Below, piece by piece: positions 25,927-34,992 of a stretch of DNA of 54,479 nucleotides. Each line of letters begins with the position of its first letter. Position 1 is the stretch's first letter. Below the pieces are notes generated by a model. The model was not told the origin of the DNA, did no database searches, and saw only the letters and a program-made list of their open reading frames with translations. This stretch comes from SURF-33 sp964598885 (GTDB lineage Bacteria > Desulfobacterota > Desulfobacteria > Desulfobacterales > Desulfosalsimonadaceae), in NCBI GenBank assembly GCA_964598885.1, contig CAZRES010000008.1:1-54479 (forward strand). The letters are read 5' to 3'. The position numbers and the translations under genes were made by a program.

Positions 25927-27801
25927 TTACGGCGCCATGGCGATGACATGAATTCCGGCGTCGGCGAAAAACGCCGCCAACCGTGAGGGAACCGGTGCTT
26001 CCGAAAAAAGAATCCGTTGATAATCCGGATTATTCCAAGCAACCATCATTCCCGGTACACGAATGGATGGATTGTGGATGCGCGGCCGATCCGCCACCCA
26101 GAAGGTAGGGTCTTTTTCATAGCTGATGGACAGGTGCGTCAAAAACGTCTGTACAATATCCCGATTCGTATTGCGCCCATCAATCTGAATCAATGCAAAT
26201 CCCTCTTTTTCGAGGGATCTTATTGCTTCGCCGCGGAGATCTCCGAAATCCACCAGCACCTTGCGGCCATCATGGGCGACCATCATATTGGCCCGGGTTT
26301 TAACTTCAAATCCGGCATACGGAAATGCGATTTGAACTTTTTCCTGGTAATTGATCTCGAAAAGATCGGCCAACTCACGGATGACCTCTTCAGGCGAAGT
26401 GGACGGCAATACCAGCGCGTCTCTGGGGCGGGACTGCCGGACACCGTAGCGATCCGCCGCGCCGAACCAGTCATCGCTGTCGATCCACTCGGATACCAGT
26501 ATTCCTCTTCCTTCAAGATAGACCCGGAATGTTGCGGGCAGAGCTTGATCCGGGTGATCGAGAACGGCAAGATAGACCTTACCGCGCCCGCTTGGATTAT
26601 CATATATATAATCCGCCCTGAGAGCCATGCTCACCCCGCTGTCGGTCAGGGTGATTTCATTGTCACATTTTCCGCCGCTGATCATGGGACAAATCGGATC
26701 GAGCAGATCATGCAATTGGACTGAGGCCGGAATTTGCAGAATGCCCAGGTTTTTCCAGTGCATCGTAATGATATCGGCATCGATGGTGGAAATCCGGTTT
26801 TCAGGCGCATATAAAATCCGTTTTCCCGAACGGAATTCCATCACGGGAGAAACGGACAGATCCAGACGGAAATCGGGCTGCCCCTTGCGGGGAAAAAAAT
26901 ATTCTCCGGAGTCGATAAGATCCGCCCTGAAAATTCGAGCCGCTTTTTCAAAATGGGTTTGGGGGGAAGTGCGGATTATGCCGGTGGCGGAAGGTTTCTC
27001 CGGGGTGCCTGACGACTCCGGAGCCGTTGGGCGCATCATGTCGGCACGGGCCGAAGATTCCGACGTCTTCGGAGATTGGAGCAATGCAAGTTCCTGAATC
27101 TCAAGGGGTTCCGGGACCGTTATCGGCGCAGGCACGCTGAGGAGCGGTTCTTCTGTCTCCGAGACCGCGATCTTGCCCGACGCATCAAACAGTTCGTCAT
27201 ACCGGGGGTTTTCTCTTATGGCGGGATCCGGGAGACGGAGTTTCTGGCCGACATAGATGTTGTTGATATCCTTGACATCCGGATTTAAATATTTAAATAT
27301 TTCAATGCCTTTTTGATAAGATAAACTGCCGGGCCGACCAAAGCGGGGGACCAGCAGACTGGAAACCGTGTCGCCTTGAACCACGATATGTTCAAAAGAA
27401 CTCGCCATCAATTCATCGGAAATATTTGAAATGATGATCATGGGAATGTCCACGACTCCTGTTTCCTGACCCTCCAGGGAACCGGGCTCCAGAATTTTGA
27501 GCGGGATCAATATCTTCTGATTGGGATAGATCAGATTGACATCTTCCACCTCCGGATTGAGTCGTTTAAAGATCTCCAAAAACAGGGGCAGATCGCGGAT
27601 GGCGATTTCCCCCCGCTGCCGAAACATCTTGAGCAGATAGTCATTTTTTTTAACGATATAGGGATCGCACAGGATATCCCGGCCCCCGTCCTGTCTGACG
27701 ACAAACTGTTTTTTTACCTGGGAGGCGCCGGCTGTCGCTAATCCGATTGCCAGGCAAACTGTCATCGCCAATGCGGAAAGAAAAAGATGCGTTTTTTTCA
27801 T
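25927..27801 (-). CDS. Exported LysM protein of unknown function
   Basis: 624 residues with a signal peptide (LFLSALAMTVCLAIGLATAGA). Two LysM-like segments, YIVKKNDYLLKMF (about 48-95) and HIVVQGDTVSSLL (about 137-190), both end in an IYxGQKLRLP-type motif and should bind peptidoglycan. A low-complexity Ser/Pro linker (about 215-275) leads to a large C-terminal region (about 300-624) with no domain I recognise. It includes DWFGAADRYG and a part resembling secretin/AMIN-like strands. GGAG precedes the start. It is translationally close to thrC (12-base gap), so an envelope gene rides in an amino-acid/tRNA-synthetase operon. Confidence 0.75.
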   Translation of the reverse strand: MKKTHLFLSALAMTVCLAIGLATAGASQVKKQFVVRQDGGRDILCDPYIVKKNDYLLKMFRQRGEIAIRDLPLFLEIFKRLNPEVEDVNLIYPNQKILIPLKILEPGSLEGQETGVVDIPMIIISNISDELMASSFEHIVVQGDTVSSLLVPRFGRPGSLSYQKGIEIFKYLNPDVKDINNIYVGQKLRLPDPAIRENPRYDELFDASGKIAVSETEEPLLSVPAPITVPEPLEIQELALLQSPKTSESSARADMMRPTAPESSGTPEKPSATGIIRTSPQTHFEKAARIFRADLIDSGEYFFPRKGQPDFRLDLSVSPVMEFRSGKRILYAPENRISTIDADIITMHWKNLGILQIPASVQLHDLLDPICPMISGGKCDNEITLTDSGVSMALRADYIYDNPSGRGKVYLAVLDHPDQALPATFRVYLEGRGILVSEWIDSDDWFGAADRYGVRQSRPRDALVLPSTSPEEVIRELADLFEINYQEKVQIAFPYAGFEVKTRANMMVAHDGRKVLVDFGDLRGEAIRSLEKEGFALIQIDGRNTNRDIVQTFLTHLSISYEKDPTFWVADRPRIHNPSIRVPGMMVAWNNPDYQRILFSEAPVPSRLAAFFADAGIHVIAMAP

Positions 27802-27813
27802 GGGGATCTCCGG

Positions 27814-29316
27814 CTATGGTTTTTTGAGATCGAGCCTGGTTGCGATTTCCCCTGAAACCCGGCGAACAAAATCCGCAAGCGCCTGCCCGGTCAGCGGTTT
27901 TCCGGGCTCAGGGACCTGTTTCAGATCGGCCGGGCAAACCAGCTCCGGCGTATTCATCAGTTCGGGCCGGGGCGTTACCCCGTATTCTTCGGGAAATCGA
28001 TTTTCAAAATACATATCCTGAAATCCCGAAAACTTCAAGGCATGCGCCGTTGAATCGAGCACGACCGATGCCCCGGGCTCGACCCACCCATTTTTGACCG
28101 CGGTCAACAGGCCGGCCAGGCATTCCCCACCGTGGGTGCATGCCACATGGCCGTTCCGATTGGCCCGCAACTGCCAGTCCATAATGTTCTGCTCGGTGAC
28201 CCGGGCCACAAAAACTTTTCGCTGACCGGCAGCCCTGTCATAAGCCTCCGCCAGACGGATCACCCGGGGCATGGATACCGGATTTCCGATCATGGCGGCC
28301 TGGGCCACGCTGGATTTCACATCCACAGGCGCAAAATGCCGTTTTGCCGGATCTGATTCCTGGTAATACGTGTATACCGGGTCGGCGTGCTCGGACTGGA
28401 CACCGATAATTTTTGGCAACGCATCAATGATACCGGTGTGATAAAATTTTAAAAACCCGCTCATGACTGCCGTAATATTGCCGGCATTGCCGATGGGTAC
28501 GATGATCACCTTGTCGGCCACGTCGTATTCGAACCATTGGGCAATCTCATAGGAATACGACTCCTGCCCGAGAATGCGCCAGGCGTTTTTGGAATTAAGA
28601 AGGGCCACGGGATAATTCTCCGACAGCGCCTCCACGATCTTCATGCAGTCATCAAAAACGCCGGGAATTTCAAATACCCGGGCGCCGCTTCCCAACGGTT
28701 GGCCCAGTTGCTGGGGGGTTACTTTCTTGTGGGGCAGCAGCACCGCGGATTTCACGGAGGCCTGAAGATACGATGCATAAAGGGCCGCGGCGGCGGATGT
28801 GTCGCCGGTGGAGGCGCACACAGCCAGCACATCGGATAGCAGACCCTGACCAAGCAGATAGTTGATATAACTCAGGGCCCCGGCCATTCCCCGGTCCTTA
28901 AAGGAAGCGCTGGGATTCTGGCCGTCGTTCTTGAAGTAAAACCGGCGCCCGACAGCTTCCTGAAGCCTGGCATTAGCCTCAATAACCGGTGTATGCCCTT
29001 CCCCGAGATAGACTACAGCTTCCAGCGGAATGATGGGTCCGATAAATTCATGGAACAGAAAAATCCCTTTTAACGCCGGGACCGTCAGCATCTTCCGGTA
29101 ATCAAAGATCTGCCGCCACAGATGCCCCGGAATTTTTTTCAAACGCGCACTATCGATATCTTCCAGGAGCAGTACGCGCCGACATTGGGGGCAGGTATAA
29201 AGGAGTTTTTCAATCCCGTAAGTCCGATCGCACCCCAGACAACGATAAATCATTTGTCCCGAGGGCTCCGGGATCAGATATGGCCGGATATGCTCCGGAA
29301 AATCCGTCAGCTTCAC
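27814..29316 (-). CDS. thrC: Threonine synthase
   Basis: PLP enzyme converting O-phosphohomoserine to threonine, 500 residues. An N-terminal rubredoxin-like zinc ribbon (CLGC at 26-29, CPQC at 42-45) is followed by the fold-type II catalytic core. The Schiff-base Lys140 lies in NPSASFKDRGM, and a GNAGNITA phosphate loop and TGDTSAAAAL are also visible. The zinc ribbon and length fit the longer bacterial type. The start ATG overlaps the serS stop by four bases (ATGA), indicating translational coupling. Downstream in the operon are a LysM protein and a TPR lipoprotein. Confidence 0.93.
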   Translation of the reverse strand: MKLTDFPEHIRPYLIPEPSGQMIYRCLGCDRTYGIEKLLYTCPQCRRVLLLEDIDSARLKKIPGHLWRQIFDYRKMLTVPALKGIFLFHEFIGPIIPLEAVVYLGEGHTPVIEANARLQEAVGRRFYFKNDGQNPSASFKDRGMAGALSYINYLLGQGLLSDVLAVCASTGDTSAAAALYASYLQASVKSAVLLPHKKVTPQQLGQPLGSGARVFEIPGVFDDCMKIVEALSENYPVALLNSKNAWRILGQESYSYEIAQWFEYDVADKVIIVPIGNAGNITAVMSGFLKFYHTGIIDALPKIIGVQSEHADPVYTYYQESDPAKRHFAPVDVKSSVAQAAMIGNPVSMPRVIRLAEAYDRAAGQRKVFVARVTEQNIMDWQLRANRNGHVACTHGGECLAGLLTAVKNGWVEPGASVVLDSTAHALKFSGFQDMYFENRFPEEYGVTPRPELMNTPELVCPADLKQVPEPGKPLTGQALADFVRRVSGEIATRLDLKKP

Positions 29317-30587
29317 GACCCGATCCTTTCCTGGCCGCCCATGTACGGGCGCAGTACATGGGGTATCACCACGGTCCCGTCGGACTGCTGATAATTTTCC
29401 AGGATGGCGGCAAAGGTACGGCCAACAGCCAGTCCGGATCCATTTAAGGTGTGCACCGGCTCGGTCCCCTTTTTATCGTTCCGCTTGAATCGAATCCCGG
29501 CGCGCCGAGCCTGGAACCCCTCGAAATTGCTGCACGATGATATTTCACGGTATTTATCCTGGGCCGGCATCCAGACCTCGATGTCATAGGTTTTGGCCGA
29601 CGAAAACCCCAGATCGCCGGTGCAGAGCGTTACCACCCGGTAGGGCAATTCCAGCCGCTTCAATACGGCCTCGGCGTCGGCCAGCAGTTTTTCCAGTTCG
29701 TTATAGCTGCTTTCCGGCGCGACGAATTTCACCAGCTCCACCTTGTTGAACTGGTGCTGACGGATCAGGCCCCGGGTATCCTTACCGTGGGATCCGGCTT
29801 CCGAGCGGAAACAGGGCGTATAGGCCGCATAATAGATCGGCAGCTGCTCTTCATCAAGAATCTCATCTTGATGAATATTGGTGACCGGGACCTCAGCCGT
29901 GGGGATCAAGAAGAAATCCCGGTCCGCCAGTTTGAACAGATCCGTCTCGAATTTGGGCAGTTGGCCGGTTCCGGTCATGGATTTTCGGTTGACAATAAAT
30001 GGCGGCAGCACCTCGGTATAGCCATGCTCCCGGGTATGGAGTTCAAGCATGAAATTGATCAGAGCCCGCTCCAGGCGCGCCCCGTCCCCGAAATAAAGGG
30101 GAAACCGGGCGCCGGCGATCTTGGCGGCCCGCTCCAGGTCCAGAATCTTCAGGTTTTCACCAATGGCCCAATGGGCCAGGGGTGCAAAATTAAATGCCGG
30201 CAGAGCGCCTGCTTTTCGAATCGTCACATTGTCCGTCTCATCCTTTCCAAGGGGAACGGAGGCATGGGGCATATTGGGAAGTCGGATCAAAATATCATTG
30301 ACGGTGGTCTCCGCCCCGGATAACGCCTGTTCCAGTTTCTTGATCCGTTTCGACACGTCCCGCATTTCTGTGACCAGGACTTCGGCATCATCTCCTTGTT
30401 TTTTCAAAATGGCGATCTCATCGGAGACCACATTGCGGCGATGGCGCAATTCATCCATTTCCGAAAGCAGGGCGCGGCGGTTTTCCTCTTCCACCCGAAA
30501 GGTTTCCAGGTCGGCGGTGTCTCCCCTTTTTCTCAGGGATTGATATACTTCAGGCAAATTTTGCCGTACATACTTGATTTCCAGCAT
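29313..30587 (-). CDS. serS: Seryl-tRNA synthetase
   Basis: Class II aminoacyl-tRNA synthetase charging tRNA-Ser (and tRNA-Sec) with serine; 424 residues, the usual length. An N-terminal coiled-coil arm (about 30-110, with the KKQGDDAEVLVTEMRDVSKR block) reads the long variable arm. The catalytic core shows TGTGQLPKFETDLFKL, the motif 2 region with CFRSEAGSHGKDTRGLIRQHQF, and motif 3 NGSGLAVGRTFAAILEN (given as blocks). First gene of a leftward operon, coupled to thrC by a four-base overlap. Its promoter candidate is listed separately. Confidence 0.96.
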   Translation of the reverse strand: MLEIKYVRQNLPEVYQSLRKRGDTADLETFRVEEENRRALLSEMDELRHRRNVVSDEIAILKKQGDDAEVLVTEMRDVSKRIKKLEQALSGAETTVNDILIRLPNMPHASVPLGKDETDNVTIRKAGALPAFNFAPLAHWAIGENLKILDLERAAKIAGARFPLYFGDGARLERALINFMLELHTREHGYTEVLPPFIVNRKSMTGTGQLPKFETDLFKLADRDFFLIPTAEVPVTNIHQDEILDEEQLPIYYAAYTPCFRSEAGSHGKDTRGLIRQHQFNKVELVKFVAPESSYNELEKLLADAEAVLKRLELPYRVVTLCTGDLGFSSAKTYDIEVWMPAQDKYREISSCSNFEGFQARRAGIRFKRNDKKGTEPVHTLNGSGLAVGRTFAAILENYQQSDGTVVIPHVLRPYMGGQERIGS

Positions 30588-30637
30588 AAAATACCTATCT
30601 TATTCATTGTGATTTTTCCCTACAATCTAAATAAAAA

Positions 30638-30666
30638 AAATTACCATGATGGACGATATACGTCAA
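30638..30666 (-). promoter_or_regulatory. Promoter candidate of the serS operon
   Basis: On the minus strand TTGACG (30661-30666) is followed by a 17-base spacer and TAATTT (30638-30643), about 50 bases upstream of the serS start. It lies back to back with the promoter of the 5-formyl-THF cycloligase gene; their -35 elements are seven bases apart. Confidence 0.5.
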
Positions 30667-30672
30667 TCATTA

Positions 30673-30700
30673 TTGAAAATTTTTCATTATCGTGTATAAT
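30673..30700 (+). promoter_or_regulatory. Strong sigma-70 promoter of the cycloligase gene
   Basis: TTGAAA (30673-30678), 16-base spacer and a perfect TATAAT (30695-30700). Transcription would start near 30707 and leave an 84-base leader before the ATG at 30791. Confidence 0.7.
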
Positions 30701-30726
30701 ATCGTTTAAATGAGATGGTATCGTTG

Positions 30727-30756
30727 ATCCCCGGGAAAATAAACCCATCCGGGGAT
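30727..30756 (+). promoter_or_regulatory. Leader hairpin upstream of the cycloligase gene
   Basis: ATCCCCGG (30727-30734) pairs perfectly with CCGGGGAT (30749-30756) across 14 bases. No T run follows, so it is not a terminator; it sits in the predicted leader, 35 bases before the start. Confidence 0.4.
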
Positions 30757-30790
30757 AACGGAAAAATGACACCGTTGACGGAGCGGACAT

Positions 30791-31378
30791 ATGGAAGATT
30801 TAAAAGAAAAAAAGCACGAACTTCGGAAAAAAATCGATAAAAAGCTCGGCGCCCTTGCGCGAAAGGAGCTGAAACAAAAATATCAAGCTATTGAAGAACA
30901 ATTATTTGAGTTTGCCAATTTCCTTGAAGCGCAGACCACGCTTCTTTATATCAGCCAGACCAATGAGGTGGATACCCGGCCGATCCTCAAACGATGCAGC
31001 CTTACGCCCAAACAGATTGTGCTTCCGCTTTTTCACCCGGAAAATAATGGTGTACGTCTTTTCAAGCTCTATAATATCGAAACCGATCTGAAGCCGGGCC
31101 CGAACAATATTGTCGGCCCGGATCCGGATCGCTGCAAACTGGTGGAAATGGATGCCATTGATATCGCCATTATTCCGGGCATCGTCTTTGATGAAAAAGG
31201 GGGACGCATAGGAGACGGGTCCGGGCGATACGATCGGATCATTCCAAAACTGCCCGCGACCACACGAAAAGTCGCTTTCGCCGTTGAAGATCAGATGGTG
31301 AGCCAGGTGCCCATGGATTCCCATGACAAATACGTGGACATCATCATCACGGATAAACGGATCATTTATAAAATCTGA
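30791..31378 (+). CDS. 5-formyltetrahydrofolate cyclo-ligase family protein
   Basis: 195 residues. The family converts 5-formyl-THF to 5,10-methenyl-THF with ATP, returning a storage form to one-carbon metabolism. The N-terminal helix with KKHELRKKIDKKL, the IVLPLFHPEN segment and the C-terminal GRIGDGSGRYDR phosphate-binding motif are as expected. GGAG lies before the ATG at 30791. It has its own promoter and is 138 bases upstream of der; a possible weak terminator lies between. The sequence is ordinary apart from the S in GDGSGRYD, where many members have G. Confidence 0.9.
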   Translation: MEDLKEKKHELRKKIDKKLGALARKELKQKYQAIEEQLFEFANFLEAQTTLLYISQTNEVDTRPILKRCSLTPKQIVLPLFHPENNGVRLFKLYNIETDLKPGPNNIVGPDPDRCKLVEMDAIDIAIIPGIVFDEKGGRIGDGSGRYDRIIPKLPATTRKVAFAVEDQMVSQVPMDSHDKYVDIIITDKRIIYKI

Positions 31379-31466
31379 AAATATAAGATATAAGGGACCG
31401 GTTTTAAAACATTTACTTTCGGTTCTGAAAATTCTACCTATTGAAATACTGACGATATCCGATTCA

Positions 31467-31495
31467 GGTTCGTCTCCCAACCGAACCCCACACTT
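31467..31495 (+). terminator. Weak terminator-like hairpin before der
   Basis: GGTTCG (31467-31472) pairs with CGAACC (31482-31487) across nine bases. The T run begins about six bases later (from 31494), so any termination is weak or it acts as an attenuator before der at 31517. Confidence 0.3.
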
Positions 31496-31516
31496 TTTTC
31501 CGGATTTTGACTATCC

Positions 31517-32893
31517 ATGAAACCTGTTATCGCTCTGATCGGTCGTCCCAATGTGGGCAAATCGACCCTGTTCAACCGGATCACCAAAACCCGGGCGGCT
31601 CTGGTGGATGACATGCCCGGCGTTACCCGGGATCGCCACTATGGCGATGCCGTCTGGAACGGCCATTCGTTTATTGTCATGGATACCGGCGGCTTCTCCA
31701 CCGGACAGGAGGATGATATTTCCGCGCTGAGTCGCGCGCAGGTCCATGCGGCCGTCAATGAAGCCGATGCTTTGGTTCTGGTGTTAGACGGCAAAACCGG
31801 CATTACACCATATGACCGGGAACTGATCGATAAGATCCGCTCCTTCCAGGGAAAGGTTTTCTGCGTCGTCAACAAGATCGACGGGCCGGAAAAAGAGGAC
31901 GTACTTTTCGATTTCGTCCGTCTGGGCATGGAACCTCTTTATCCCGTTTCAGCGGAACACGGCTACGGAATATCGGATTTTTTGGATGCATTAGCGGATT
32001 CATTTCCCCCCGGTGCTGAGGAAATTGTCGAAGATGACGTGATCCGGATCGCGGTGATCGGCCGACCCAATGTGGGGAAATCTTCCCTGGTCAACCGTAT
32101 CCTGGGTCAGGATCGCGTGATCGTCAGCCCATTGCCAGGCACTACCCGGGACGCCATTGACATGGCGTATACGGTCAATGGACAAAGGTATCTCCTTATC
32201 GACACCGCCGGCATCCGCCGGAAAAAACACGTAGCGGAAAAAATTGAAAAATTTTCCATTATCAAAGCGTTAAAAAGCATCGACCGCTGTGATATCGCCC
32301 TGATGGTCATCGATGCCGACGAAGGCATCACGGATCAGGATATTAAAATTGCAGGGTATGCCTTTGAACGGGGTCGCGGCTGTATTTTCCTGCTTAACAA
32401 ATGGGATCTGGTACAAAAAGACGATAACACTCTCAAACGGTTCACGAATCAGCTGCGGGATGCGGCCAAGTATCTTCATTTCGCGCCCATCCTGCCGATT
32501 TCCGCCCTCACGGGAAAAAATGTTTCCCGAATATTCAGTCTGGTGAAAACCGTTTTCGAGCAGTTTACCATCCGCATCAGCACCGGCCCGTTAAACAAAA
32601 TTTTTGAACGGGCCACCACCCGGACCGAGCCGTCCCTTTATAGCGGCAGACGGCTCAAGTTTTTCTATGCCACCCAGATCTCTGCCAGGCCGCCCACGTT
32701 CGTCTGTTTTGTCAATTATCCCGAAGGAGTTCATTTTTCCTATCAGCGGTATCTGGTCAACCAGATCCGGGAGGCAACCGGTCTGGACAAAATTCCCATT
32801 CGCCTGTTTTTACGAAAACGCGAAGGCCACAACGCCAGAATCCACAAAAAATCAAAATCCGGAGCGCATCGACAAGGGCGCAAGCGCGCCTGA
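31517..32893 (+). CDS. der: Ribosome biogenesis GTPase Der (EngA)
   Basis: 458 residues with two consecutive GTPase domains, the defining property of this family, needed for 50S ribosomal subunit maturation. Domain 1 has GRPNVGKST, DTGG and NKIDG. Domain 2 (about residue 180 onward) has GRPNVGKSS, DTAGIRRK and NKWD. A C-terminal KH-like domain (about 360-440) completes it, with GKNVSRIFSLVK before it and a basic tail (KREGHNARIHKKSK). Followed by rarA 21 bases later in a probable operon. Confidence 0.97.
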   Translation: MKPVIALIGRPNVGKSTLFNRITKTRAALVDDMPGVTRDRHYGDAVWNGHSFIVMDTGGFSTGQEDDISALSRAQVHAAVNEADALVLVLDGKTGITPYDRELIDKIRSFQGKVFCVVNKIDGPEKEDVLFDFVRLGMEPLYPVSAEHGYGISDFLDALADSFPPGAEEIVEDDVIRIAVIGRPNVGKSSLVNRILGQDRVIVSPLPGTTRDAIDMAYTVNGQRYLLIDTAGIRRKKHVAEKIEKFSIIKALKSIDRCDIALMVIDADEGITDQDIKIAGYAFERGRGCIFLLNKWDLVQKDDNTLKRFTNQLRDAAKYLHFAPILPISALTGKNVSRIFSLVKTVFEQFTIRISTGPLNKIFERATTRTEPSLYSGRRLKFFYATQISARPPTFVCFVNYPEGVHFSYQRYLVNQIREATGLDKIPIRLFLRKREGHNARIHKKSKSGAHRQGRKRA

Positions 32894-32914
32894 TCCATCA
32901 GGAAAAAGCCGTTA

Positions 32915-34309
32915 ATGGATTACCGCCATACACCAGGTGAAAACCAGGATATATTTGAATTTCAAGCGGATACTTCAGCAAAAGCCCAGCGTCCGCTAGC
33001 AGACCGGATGCGACCGGAACATCTTGATGCCTACATCGGCCAGAACCACCTAGTGGGGCCGGGGAAATTGATTCGAAACGCCATTGAACAGGATCGCCTG
33101 TTTTCCATGATCCTCTGGGGGCCTCCCGGTTCCGGCAAAACCACCCTGGCCCGGATCATTGCCCGGAATACCCGCTGCTATTTCGTCCAGTTCTCGGCCG
33201 TACTCTTCGGAGTCAAGGAAATCCGCCAGGTCATTGAGACGGCCCGGAAACAGCGAACCATCCAGCGAAAACGAACCATTCTTTTTGTGGATGAAATTCA
33301 CCGGTTCAACAAGGCCCAGCAGGACGCCTTTCTGCATCATGTCGAAAGCGGGCTGATCATTCTGATCGGCGCCACCACGGAAAACCCGTCCTTTGAAGTC
33401 ATCCCGGCCTTAATGTCCCGATGCCGGATCATCACCCTCTCGACCTTGCCCCATGAACAGATGAAGGAACTGCTGATGCGGGCTCTGATAGATCGGGAAA
33501 ACGGATTGGGAAGACTTGACCTGCGGTTGTCGGAGACGGCCGTGGAGCATATTGTCTCGCTGTCTGACGGGGATGCCCGAGCCGCCCTGACAGCCCTGGA
33601 ACTATCGGCAACAAACGCTTTGGCCCGGCCTGAACGGACCGAAGCCGGTGAAGCCGAGATTATCGCCGAAGACGTTAAACAGGCCACGGGCAAAAAAGCC
33701 CTGATATACGACAAGGCCGGCGAGTCCCATTACAATCTGATCTCCGCATTTCACAAAAGCCTGCGGGGAAGTGATCCGGATGCGGCTCTTTACTGGCTGG
33801 CCCGGATGATGGCGGCCGGTGAGGATCCGGCTTACATCTCCCGACGCATGGTCCGTTTTGCCGCAGAGGATGTCGGCAACGCTGACCCGCGCGCGCTGAC
33901 GGTGACCATGGACGCCATGCAGGCCTATCGATTCCTGGGATCACCCGAAGGCGACCTCTGTCTGGCCCAGGCCGCCGTTTACCTGGCCTGCGCGCCCAAA
34001 AGCAACCGCACCTACAGCGCCTATAACGCCGTTGTTGAAACCATTGAAAAAACCGGTTCCCTTCCGGTACCGCTGCATATCCGCAACGCGCCCACGCCAT
34101 TGATGAAGAATCTGGGATACGGCAGCGGATATCAATACGCCCACGATCATCCGGAAGCATTTACGGACCAGCAATATCTGCCGGATGAAATAAAAGATTC
34201 GATTTTTTATACCCCCACGGACCGGGGATATGAAAAGATCATGGGAGAACGGCTGGCTTACTGGCGGGCTGTCCTGCGACGCCCCCAAAAGGGAGATAAA
34301 AAAAAATAA
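32915..34309 (+). CDS. rarA: Replication-associated recombination protein A (RarA/MgsA)
   Basis: AAA+ ATPase of 464 residues related to the clamp-loader family, acting at stalled replication forks. Walker A GPPGSGKTT is at residues 69-77, Walker B/sensor region DEIHRFNKAQQDAFL follows, then the family-typical VESGLIILIGATTENPSFE and a C-terminal domain with AAEDVGNADPRAL and the conserved YPHDHPE-like HDHPEAF. Highly conserved housekeeping gene, in a likely operon with der. Confidence 0.95.
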   Translation: MDYRHTPGENQDIFEFQADTSAKAQRPLADRMRPEHLDAYIGQNHLVGPGKLIRNAIEQDRLFSMILWGPPGSGKTTLARIIARNTRCYFVQFSAVLFGVKEIRQVIETARKQRTIQRKRTILFVDEIHRFNKAQQDAFLHHVESGLIILIGATTENPSFEVIPALMSRCRIITLSTLPHEQMKELLMRALIDRENGLGRLDLRLSETAVEHIVSLSDGDARAALTALELSATNALARPERTEAGEAEIIAEDVKQATGKKALIYDKAGESHYNLISAFHKSLRGSDPDAALYWLARMMAAGEDPAYISRRMVRFAAEDVGNADPRALTVTMDAMQAYRFLGSPEGDLCLAQAAVYLACAPKSNRTYSAYNAVVETIEKTGSLPVPLHIRNAPTPLMKNLGYGSGYQYAHDHPEAFTDQQYLPDEIKDSIFYTPTDRGYEKIMGERLAYWRAVLRRPQKGDKKK

Positions 34310-34317
34310 GAATCCGA

Positions 34318-34803
34318 TCAATAGGCCGCGGGAAAAGACCGAACCCAGCCGTTGGCCTTGTGAATATGCAGCGTATCCACGTGAATGCCGTCGGCATTGA
34401 TGAGGCGGGCCTCATAAAGATGCTTCCGCTCCACTATCGATGATGTCATAAGATCCGGCATGCCCGATTTCCGGAGCAATCCTTCGACAATCAGAATCGC
34501 CTGATTTCCGGAAAACCGTCGCACCCCCTGAAAGGGCGCATAGTGGGGATCACAGGAAATACATCCGGTTTTTGGCAGCTCCCGGCCCGGACCGGGCGGG
34601 GCGTACCGATGACACCAGGGACAGAACCATCCCCGGGCGCTCATTTCGCCGTCCTGAAGCGATACGGTCGCCACGGCTCCGGCAACCCGACGCCATCCTT
34701 CATGGTTATCCGTGTCCGTCTCAAAAGCCAGGCAATGAGACGACATCAAAAGAACACCGATAAATAGCATCCCGATTAGTAACACATTCGATTTTAACGT
34801 CAT
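34318..34803 (-). CDS. Exported protein with two CxxC motifs, unknown function
   Basis: 161 residues with a signal peptide (MTLKSNVLLIGMLFIGVLL...SSHCLA). The mature part has CPWCH at about 61-65 and CISC at about 78-81, typical of a small zinc ribbon. CPWCH also fits the CxxCH heme c signature, though a single such motif is weak evidence. The last 70 residues have no recognised fold (KHLYEARLINADGIHVD). It converges on rarA with only eight bases between. The promoter region contains two alternative hairpins described below. Confidence 0.68.
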   Translation of the reverse strand: MTLKSNVLLIGMLFIGVLLMSSHCLAFETDTDNHEGWRRVAGAVATVSLQDGEMSARGWFCPWCHRYAPPGPGRELPKTGCISCDPHYAPFQGVRRFSGNQAILIVEGLLRKSGMPDLMTSSIVERKHLYEARLINADGIHVDTLHIHKANGWVRSFPAAY

Positions 34804-34823
34804 ACCGTTAAACCATCGTCCTC

Positions 34824-34855
34824 TTAAAATAAAAATGGATGTTCCGCTGACATCC
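34824..34855 (-). terminator. Hairpin with T-rich tail in the leader of the 34318-34803 gene
   Basis: On the minus strand GGATGT (34850-34855) pairs with ACATCC (34837-34842), followed by ATTTTTATTTT. It could terminate the upstream gene (ending 34993) or attenuate the downstream one (starting 34803). Confidence 0.4.
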
Positions 34856-34882
34856 GCATACGCGTTTTTTGTGCGGCCTACC

Positions 34883-34911
34883 TCCTATCCGAACACCAAG
34901 ACGCCTGTCAA
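34883..34911 (-). promoter_or_regulatory. Candidate promoter of the 34318-34803 gene
   Basis: A consensus TTGACA (34906-34911, minus strand) has a poor -10 region (ATAGGA or TAGGAG) at the 17-18-base spacing. Transcription from here would cross the hairpin at 34824-34855 before reaching the ATG. Confidence 0.3.
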
Positions 34912-34992
34912 CAGGAAAAGCGAAAAAATGCGAGAACCGGGCAGCCGATGAGGCGCATCAGGAGATTGTGACTGGCCGCATTGCATCGACAT

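Noticed and set aside
27802..30700. Riboswitch or T-box before thrC or serS
   Set aside because: thrC is overlapped by serS and has no leader; the serS leader is short and shows no T-box-like motif.
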